Source of the DNA: an archaeon
Lineage (GTDB): Archaea > Thermoplasmatota > Thermoplasmata > Methanomassiliicoccales > Methanomethylophilaceae
Direction: 5' to 3'
Length of the DNA: 8,344 nucleotides
Assembly (NCBI GenBank): GCA_024399225.1
Contig: JAKSHV010000041.1
Location: 1 to 8,344, forward strand
This document shows positions 3,359 to 8,344 of this stretch, piece after piece. The first letter of the stretch is position 1; every line of letters starts with the position of its first letter. Position numbers and translations under genes: made by a program. A model generated the notes under the pieces. It was not told where the DNA came from and searched no databases. It saw only the letters and a list, made by a program, of their open reading frames with translations.

Positions 3359-6106
3359 ATGCCTTTTGATTTCCTTTCTCCGAAACTCGTCGAGACTCTG
3401 GAGAAGAGAGGAATCACAGAACCTACCGATCCGCAGAAAGATGCCGGACCGAGGATCCTGAAAGGACAGAACGTACTCGTCGTCGCACCCACCGGAATCG
3501 GCAAGACCGAATCCGCCATGCTCCCCATTTTCGATACATTGTATAGAGAAGGAGGAGATGGGATCAAATGCCTCTACATCACCCCGCTCAGGGCCCTGAA
3601 CAGAGACATGATGAAGAGGATGGAGTCCCTAGGATCCGAACTCGGAATCACCGTAGGCGTGAGGCATGGAGATACAGATTCCGCGGAAAGACAGAGACAG
3701 TCCAAAAAACCTCCGCAGATCCTCATTACCACGCCGGAAACCCTGCAGGTCCTGTTCACCGGAAAGAATCTCCGTGAACATCTGAAAAAGGTCAAATGGG
3801 TTGTCGTTGATGAGATCCACGAACTTGCCGGAAACGAGAGAGGCGCACAGATGGCTGTTGCCTTGGAAAGACTCACCCAGTTCGCTGGAGAATTCCAAAG
3901 AATCGGCCTATCTGCAACCGTGGGAAACCTGAAAGAAGTCCACAACTTCCTGGCAGGCAGAGACAGAGAGGTCATCGTCTGCAAACATGATTCGTTCAGA
4001 GACTTTTCAATAAAGGTCGGATGTCCGGTACTCGACGACAGTTATGAGACACTCAGGGACAAGCTCCAGCGCGACCCCGACATCCTTGCAGTGATGATAC
4101 GTGCCAGAGAACTTGTGGAGAGCGTCAACTCCGCACTGTTCTTCGTCAATACGAGGGAAACTGCCGAATGGCTCGGACTCAGGTACCACATGTGGGATGA
4201 GAAGTTCCTCATCGAGGTCCACCACGGATCCCTCTCGAAAGAGATCAGGATGGATACCGAGGACAGATTCAAGAACCAAGAACTGAAGGCACTCATCTGT
4301 ACATCCTCTCTGGAACTCGGTATCGACATCGGAAGTGCAGACCTGGTCGTCCAATACAACTCGCCGAGACAGGTCGCAAGAATGACCCAGCGTGCCGGAC
4401 GTGCAGGTCACCGTGTCGGTGGGAAGATACGTGCTGAGATCCTTGCCACATCTCCCGACGAACTAGCAGAAGCAATGGTCGTAGCACGCAGATGCGAGGC
4501 AAAACTGATGGAGTATGCCGCAGGCAGGAAGAATCCCCTTGCTGTTCTGGCGAACCAACTCGTCGCAATGACGATGGCAGGAGGTTTCGAACCCGATACG
4601 GCCTACCAGATGATCAGTCGTGCCTATCCGTTCAACACACTTACCAGAAAAGAATTCGATGACACCCTGGAACAGCTTAAATCCATCAGGATGCTGCTCG
4701 AATACGACGGCGTGATCAGACGTTCCCGCAAAGGGATGGACTACTTTTATCAGAACATCTCGATGATCCCTGACGAGAAGACCTACATAATCAGAGATAT
4801 CGCCACCAGAGGGATCATCGGTACACTCGATGAGAACTTCGTTGCTACACTCGAAAGCGAAGAAGGTGCAGCAATGTTCATCGCCAAGGGAAGAACCTGG
4901 AGGATTGTCGAGCAGAGAGAAGATGAGCTGCTGGTACAGGAGGCGAAATGCATCGGTAATGTCCCTGCATGGTCCGGTTCCGACATTCCCGTTCCGTTCG
5001 AAGTTGCCATGGAGGTTGGAAAACTTCGCCGTATGAGGGAATTCGACAGATATCCCATCGACGCGAACACCGTAAAGACCGTCTCCGAATACTTCGATGA
5101 ACAAGAGGAGAAATGGGTCATGCCCACGGATGTCACAGTCACCGTAGAAACCGGAGACCGCCTCGCCATCATCAACTGTTGTTTCGGCACAAGAGTCAAT
5201 GAGACCATATCCAAAATCATTTCCGCACTGCTCATGGCACGTATCGGAGAGAGTGTTGGAATCAGCACTGACGCGTACCGCATAATAATCGAACTACCCC
5301 GCAATATCGACAAAGACATCATCGTCGATACACTGAGGTCCCTCAAACCCGGAACCGTAGAGGCATACTGCAGACTGACCATCCTGAATTCCTCATATCT
5401 CAAATGGAGATTCATGAACGTAGCCAAGAAATTCGGTATCATCGAGAAGGGTGCCGATCGCCGCTACATCAATTACAACCGTCTTTTCGAATTGCACAAA
5501 GACACGCCTGCATACAATGATGCCGTCAACAAGGTTCTCGATGAGGATCTCGATGTCGAAAACACCGAGCGTGTACTGAAACTCATTGCTGACAGGAAGA
5601 TCGTGGTCACCTCCGGAGGAATATCGCGCATAGGTCTCGAAGGTATCACTGCCACCAAGGAACTCATGCAGCCTGCTCGTGCGGACCACGCCATCCTCGC
5701 GGCAATGAAAAAGAGACTTACGGAGGAAGTTCTCTATCCCACATGCATAAGATGCCAGAACCAGCGCAGACTGCGCGTGGCCGATGCCCCCCGTAAATTC
5801 ACCTGTCCCAAATGCGGAGGTTTCATGATCGCCCTGCTGAAGGACTATGAACGCGATACCATCAAACTTCTCGATAAAAAGACACTGACCCAGGCAGAGA
5901 AAAACACAGTCAACCGCATAAGGAAGAACGCAAACATCATCAACTCATACGGTGGACGTGCGGCGATAGTTCTTGCAGGAAGGGGAGTGGGCCCGGAGAT
6001 CGCGGCAAGGATCCTCAGCAAGATGCATGTAGATGAAGACAGTCTTTTGCGTGACATCATGTCTTCAGAGATCAACTATGCCAGGACCAAACAGTTCTGG
6101 GACTGA
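3359..6106 (+). CDS. lhr: Lhr-type superfamily 2 DEAD/DEAH helicase with C-terminal zinc ribbon
   Basis: A 915-aa ATP-dependent helicase. Motifs in order: Q26 of the Q-like motif, Walker A APTGIGKTES (43-52), TPLRAL (75-80), TPE (125-127), DEIH (151-154), SAT (185-187), TSSLELGIDIG (315-325), and motif VI QRAGRAGHR (344-352). After the two RecA folds comes a region of about 400 residues expected to hold the winged helix and the beta-rich domain of the Lhr core. The C-terminus adds a zinc ribbon, C796-x2-C799 with C816-x2-C819, and then LAGRGVGPEIAARIL, which resembles a helix-hairpin-helix. Lhr-family enzymes translocate 3' to 5' and unwind DNA, RNA-DNA hybrids or branched substrates; archaeal members are linked to repair, recombination and possibly RNA metabolism. 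Start ATG 3359 has neither a clear Shine-Dalgarno nor a TATA box, and a hairpin precedes it, so it may depend on read-through from hdrD. Its stop abuts that of rlmE. Family is certain; subgroup and substrate are not. Confidence 0.9.
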   Translation: MPFDFLSPKLVETLEKRGITEPTDPQKDAGPRILKGQNVLVVAPTGIGKTESAMLPIFDTLYREGGDGIKCLYITPLRALNRDMMKRMESLGSELGITVGVRHGDTDSAERQRQSKKPPQILITTPETLQVLFTGKNLREHLKKVKWVVVDEIHELAGNERGAQMAVALERLTQFAGEFQRIGLSATVGNLKEVHNFLAGRDREVIVCKHDSFRDFSIKVGCPVLDDSYETLRDKLQRDPDILAVMIRARELVESVNSALFFVNTRETAEWLGLRYHMWDEKFLIEVHHGSLSKEIRMDTEDRFKNQELKALICTSSLELGIDIGSADLVVQYNSPRQVARMTQRAGRAGHRVGGKIRAEILATSPDELAEAMVVARRCEAKLMEYAAGRKNPLAVLANQLVAMTMAGGFEPDTAYQMISRAYPFNTLTRKEFDDTLEQLKSIRMLLEYDGVIRRSRKGMDYFYQNISMIPDEKTYIIRDIATRGIIGTLDENFVATLESEEGAAMFIAKGRTWRIVEQREDELLVQEAKCIGNVPAWSGSDIPVPFEVAMEVGKLRRMREFDRYPIDANTVKTVSEYFDEQEEKWVMPTDVTVTVETGDRLAIINCCFGTRVNETISKIISALLMARIGESVGISTDAYRIIIELPRNIDKDIIVDTLRSLKPGTVEAYCRLTILNSSYLKWRFMNVAKKFGIIEKGADRRYINYNRLFELHKDTPAYNDAVNKVLDEDLDVENTERVLKLIADRKIVVTSGGISRIGLEGITATKELMQPARADHAILAAMKKRLTEEVLYPTCIRCQNQRRLRVADAPRKFTCPKCGGFMIALLKDYERDTIKLLDKKTLTQAEKNTVNRIRKNANIINSYGGRAAIVLAGRGVGPEIAARILSKMHVDEDSLLRDIMSSEINYARTKQFWD

Positions 6107-6793
6107 TCAGAAGTTTCCGCCTTTTGCCTTGAACTCGGGTTTGGATTCTTCCTTTTCCAGTTTCTTGGGTTTGACGTTGAATGTTCCCAGGAATCCGGAG
6201 GAGATCACATAGACCTCGGAGGAGGTGGGGCGGGATGCGTCGGGAGAGTGGACGATAACCTTTTCGAACCTTTTTCTGAGTTCGGACAGATAGGTGTCGA
6301 GAAGGTCTCCCTGGAAAACCTTGGTGACCAGTTTACCCTTCTTCTTGAGGATACGGTCACAGACGTCCACGGCGTACATACAGAGTTCAATAGATCTTGC
6401 ATGATCCATGGAGTATGCACCAGCAATGTTGGGTGCCATGTCGGAAAGAACAACATCGACCTTTCCACCGACCATTTCCAGAAGTTTGATCATGGTGTTG
6501 TCATCGGTGATGTCTCCGATAATGAACTGCACTCCGTCGAGAGGATGGATATACCTGAGGTCGACACCGATAACCTGACCGGTCTCTCCCACACATTCCT
6601 TTGCAACCTGGGACCATCCACCGGGACAGGCACCGAGGTCGACGACGGAATCGCCTTCCTTCATGACATTGAAACGTTCATCGATCTGGAGAAGCTTAAA
6701 GGATGCCCTGGAACGGTAACCCACCTTTTTGGCAAGACGGTAGTAATATTCCCTGCGGCGCTCGGCAACCCAGCGATCATGAAGGTCTGACAC
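6107..6793 (-). CDS. rlmE: 23S rRNA (uridine-2'-O)-methyltransferase RlmE/FtsJ
   Basis: A 228-aa protein from GTG 6793 (231 aa if GTG 6802 is used). RlmE methylates the 2'-hydroxyl of a conserved A-loop uridine of 23S rRNA (U2552 in E. coli numbering) with S-adenosylmethionine. The SAM-binding motif is VVDLGACPGGWSQVA (50-64). The catalytic tetrad of the family is complete: K33 (SRASFK), D118 (LSDMAPN), K158 (TKVFQG) and E193 (SSEVYVI). A basic YYYRLAKKVGYRSRA segment precedes it, as usual. The C-terminus is a short charged tail (KLEKEESKPEFKAKGG). I prefer GTG 6793 because the only TATA-like element (6813-6820) fits that start better for a leaderless mRNA and the protein then begins MSDLHDRW; the distance (23-24 nt to the box centre) is slightly short, so this is a judgement. 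The gene is convergent with the helicase gene and divergent from purM. Confidence 0.93.
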   Translation of the reverse strand: MSDLHDRWVAERRREYYYRLAKKVGYRSRASFKLLQIDERFNVMKEGDSVVDLGACPGGWSQVAKECVGETGQVIGVDLRYIHPLDGVQFIIGDITDDNTMIKLLEMVGGKVDVVLSDMAPNIAGAYSMDHARSIELCMYAVDVCDRILKKKGKLVTKVFQGDLLDTYLSELRKRFEKVIVHSPDASRPTSSEVYVISSGFLGTFNVKPKKLEKEESKPEFKAKGGNF

Positions 6794-6812
6794 GTGCCAC
6801 ACTATCGGTTCC

Positions 6813-6820
6813 TTTAATAA
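6813..6820 (-). promoter_or_regulatory. TATA box of rlmE
   Basis: On the minus strand it reads TTATTAAA within TTTCTTATTAAAG. The centre is 23-27 nt before GTG 6793, depending on how the box is framed. It shares a 98-bp divergent gap with the purM promoter. Confidence 0.45.
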
Positions 6821-6856
6821 GAAACTAACTACTCAGTTCGTTTTTGTCTAGAGCAC

Positions 6857-6877
6857 TAAATATAGGGGAAACCTATA
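6857..6877 (+). promoter_or_regulatory. purM TATA box with overlapping palindrome
   Basis: TAAATATA (6857-6864) lies about 31 nt before the purM ATG, predicting a leader of only a few bases. The perfect inverted repeat TATAGG (6861-6866), GGAAA, CCTATA (6872-6877) overlaps the right half of the TATA box, which is where an archaeal repressor would block TBP/TFB binding. Confidence 0.45.
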
Positions 6878-6891
6878 CTGAAAATGATAAC

Positions 6892-7911
6892 ATGACAGCA
6901 GGCTGGACATACTCAAAAGCCGGAGTTAACATTGACAAGAAATCAAGTTCCATCGGATCCCTCGTGGACGAACTCAAATTCAGGAGATCCGGATTCGGAC
7001 AGATGGTCCACAAATCCGGACTTTTCGCCAGTCTCATCGACTTCGGAGACAGGTACGTCACCCTCGCAACCGACGGAGTAGGAACCAAGCTTCTCATCGC
7101 TGAGGAACTTGGAATCTGGGACACCATCGGAATCGATTGTATCGCAATGAATGTCAACGACACCATCTGCGTCAACGCCGAACCCATCTCCTTCGTCGAC
7201 TACATCGCAATCGACAAACCCGACGATGATCTCACCAAACAGGTCGGAATCGGACTTAACAAAGGAGCGGAAATGTCTAACATGGAGATCGTCGGCGGAG
7301 AGATTGCTGTCCTCCCCGAGATGGTCAACGGACTCGACCTTTCCGGAACCTGTATGGGAGTCGTCGACAAAGACAAGATCATCACCGGTGAGACCTGTCA
7401 GAAAGGTGACCTTATCGTTGCCCTCAAATCTTCCGGTCTGCACTCCAACGGACTCACTCTTGCAAGGAAGGTCGTAGAGGCCAACAACATCAAGCTCACC
7501 GATTCCGTCCCCGGACTTACCCAGAGCATCGGAAAAGAACTCCTTACCCCCACCGAGATCTATGTCAAGCAGGTCCTCGACATCACCGCAAAACACGAGG
7601 TCCACGGACTCGTTGACATCACCGGCGGAGGACTTAGGAACATTCTCCGTATGGCAAAAGGTCTGAAATACACCATCGACGACCCTATCAAGCCCGCACC
7701 CATTTTCAACATCCTCCAGGAGCTCGGAAACATCGACAACCAGGAGATCTACCAGACCCTCAACATGAGCATGGGATTCACCATCATCGCCCCTGCCGAC
7801 GAGGCTGAGGCCATCGCACGCGAGAACTCCAACGCAAAGGTCGTCGGACGCGTCGAGGAAGGAAACGGAGTCTACTTCGCTCCTGAGAAACTCACTTACG
7901 ATCACTACTGA
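6892..7911 (+). CDS. purM: Phosphoribosylformylglycinamidine cyclo-ligase (AIR synthetase)
   Basis: A 339-aa protein of standard length. It catalyses the ATP-dependent ring closure of formylglycinamidine ribonucleotide to aminoimidazole ribonucleotide, the fifth step of purine synthesis, in the cytosol as a dimer. Family landmarks: N-terminal YSKAGVNIDK (7-16), DGVGTK (61-66) in the ATP site, the MNVNDTICVNAEP stretch (86-98), IVGGEIA, the LHSNGLTLAR loop and ITGGGLRNILR in the C-terminal half. The start is ATG 6892; a TTG 48 nt earlier is in frame but lies upstream of the TATA box, so it would not be in the mRNA. No Shine-Dalgarno is evident, consistent with a near-leaderless message. Third positions are strongly C-biased, as in hdrD, suggesting good expression. 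No other pur gene adjoins it. A GAAA-loop terminator follows. Confidence 0.95.
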   Translation: MTAGWTYSKAGVNIDKKSSSIGSLVDELKFRRSGFGQMVHKSGLFASLIDFGDRYVTLATDGVGTKLLIAEELGIWDTIGIDCIAMNVNDTICVNAEPISFVDYIAIDKPDDDLTKQVGIGLNKGAEMSNMEIVGGEIAVLPEMVNGLDLSGTCMGVVDKDKIITGETCQKGDLIVALKSSGLHSNGLTLARKVVEANNIKLTDSVPGLTQSIGKELLTPTEIYVKQVLDITAKHEVHGLVDITGGGLRNILRMAKGLKYTIDDPIKPAPIFNILQELGNIDNQEIYQTLNMSMGFTIIAPADEAEAIARENSNAKVVGRVEEGNGVYFAPEKLTYDHY

Positions 7912-7921
7912 TCAAAACACT

Positions 7922-7953
7922 CCAGGGGGAAACCCCTGGCACATTCCATTTTT
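7922..7953 (+). terminator. Terminator hairpin after purM
   Basis: CCAGGGG (7922-7928), GAAA tetraloop, CCCCTGG (7933-7939) is a perfect 7-bp stem with a GNRA loop, followed after 9 nt by TTTTT (7949-7953). It starts 10 nt after the purM stop codon. A smaller inverted repeat, GAACT/AGTTC (7963-7967, 7973-7977), follows, close to the end of the oppositely directed 59-aa gene. Confidence 0.7.
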
Positions 7954-7982
7954 AGTTAATCGGAACTTGCATAGTTCGTGGA

Positions 7983-8162
7983 TTACTTGGTTGCCTTCGG
8001 ACGTGCGACGATGGCGTTGCGGTCACCATCAAGAAAAATCTCAAAATTCTGATAACGGGGGTCCTGTTTGTATTGGTTGATGCGGTCAAGGACCTCGAAC
8101 AAAGAAAGCTCGGTACTCTTGATATCGATTAAGACCTCATCAAGATTGGTTTCTTCATCCAT
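7983..8162 (-). CDS. Small conserved-looking protein, function unknown
   Basis: A 59-aa protein that I do not recognise. The N-terminal two thirds are acidic and helical in character (MDEETNLDEVLIDIKSTEL, then SLFEVLDRINQY). The end reads as two short beta strands around a turn, NFEIFLDGDRNAIVARPK, with a basic tail. No Cys, membrane helix or signal peptide. The start is ATG 8162, preceded by GGGAAG (8166-8171) at short spacing; upstream in-frame codons run into the tRNA-Phe gene and translate it, so a longer form is not credible. It lies 59 nt downstream of tRNA-Phe on the same strand with no convincing TATA box between them, so it could be expressed from the tRNA promoter. It is probably real because it has a start signal and a protein-like composition, but this is moderate evidence. 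Confidence 0.6.
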   Translation of the reverse strand: MDEETNLDEVLIDIKSTELSLFEVLDRINQYKQDPRYQNFEIFLDGDRNAIVARPKATK

Positions 8163-8221
8163 AGTCTTCCCTTTTGTTACGTTGAACAGACAACCGGTGG
8201 GACGGTCAAAGTTTAGAAGTA

Positions 8222-8297
8222 TGGTGCCGCCAGCCGGGTTCGAACCAGCGACCTCGTGATCTTCAGTCACGCGCTCTCCCAACTGAGCTACGGCGGC
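8222..8297 (-). tRNA. tRNA-Phe (anticodon GAA)
   Basis: A complete cloverleaf on the minus strand. The acceptor GCCGCCG pairs with TGGCGGC (one G-U). The D arm is GCTC/GAGC with AGTTGGGA. The anticodon stem CGTGA/TCACG encloses CTGAAGA, with the GAA anticodon at 8262-8264. The T arm is GCTGG TTCGAAC CCGGC. The discriminator is A (8225) and CCA is encoded (8224-8222). No intron. Confidence 0.96.
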
Positions 8298-8322
8298 TTA
8301 ATTGCCCTTATCGGCTAAACCA

Positions 8323-8330
8323 TTATAAAA
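8323..8330 (-). promoter_or_regulatory. TATA box of tRNA-Phe
   Basis: On the minus strand it reads TTTTATAA, 26-33 nt upstream of the first tRNA base at 8297, the same spacing as at the other two tRNA genes. Confidence 0.65.
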
Positions 8331-8344
8331 GTTGTGGGGAGGGG

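Noticed and set aside
6943..7905. A 320-codon open frame antisense to purM
   Set aside because: Same cause: biased codons in purM keep the opposite frame open. The predicted product is extremely rich in Asp, Gly and Val with no recognisable domain.
8163..8282. Longer N-terminus for the 59-aa protein
   Set aside because: The extra codons translate tRNA-Phe (the GSNPAGG-type peptide), so the ATG at 8162 is the credible start.
1..8344. CRISPR arrays, insertion sequences, prophage or defence genes
   Set aside because: No regularly spaced repeats, transposase-like frames or terminal inverted repeats were seen. The gene content is housekeeping and energy metabolism.

Overview
The window reads as ordinary chromosomal DNA of a methanogenic archaeon. 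Three things point there: a complete HdrD-type heterodisulfide reductase subunit (two ferredoxin-like Cys motifs plus two CCG modules), a Trm56-type tRNA methyltransferase, and an archaeal Lhr-type helicase. Several genes have an archaeal TATA box about 26 nt before the start codon and no leader. My best guess for the lineage is Methanomassiliicoccales (Thermoplasmata-related methylotrophic methanogens): hdrD has no hdrE or membrane partner beside it, leaderless starts are common, and none of the eight visible stop codons is TAG (5 TGA, 3 TAA), as expected where UAG can encode pyrrolysine. The lineage is inference; no marker gene fixes it.

Layout. Positions 1-657 (minus strand) hold a two-gene unit: a two-HTH regulator followed one base later by trm56, which runs off the left edge. 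A divergent intergenic region (658-861) carries promoters for both sides and a repeat cluster. Positions 862-1515 hold a 65-aa cysteine-rich protein and a 102-aa winged-helix protein, each followed by a hairpin. Positions 1603-1919 hold tRNA-Asn(GUU) and a tRNA with anticodon CAU, each with its own TATA box. About 200 nt rich in inverted repeats then lead into hdrD (2120-3307). A strong hairpin separates hdrD from the Lhr-type helicase gene (3359-6106). That gene meets rlmE (minus strand, 6107-6793) with no gap. rlmE is divergent from purM (6892-7911). The right end holds, on the minus strand, tRNA-Phe(GAA) and downstream of it a 59-aa protein of unknown function.

Functional picture. Most genes serve RNA maturation or translation (trm56, rlmE, three tRNAs, probably the helicase). 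They are mixed with energy metabolism (hdrD) and purine synthesis (purM). I see no mobile element, CRISPR array, prophage or defence cassette. The most interesting material is small: a cysteine-rich mini-protein whose N-terminus resembles the first Fe-S motif of HdrD about 1.2 kb away, a start codon buried in a hairpin in front of the HTH gene, and operator-like palindromes at the hdrD, purM and tRNA promoters.
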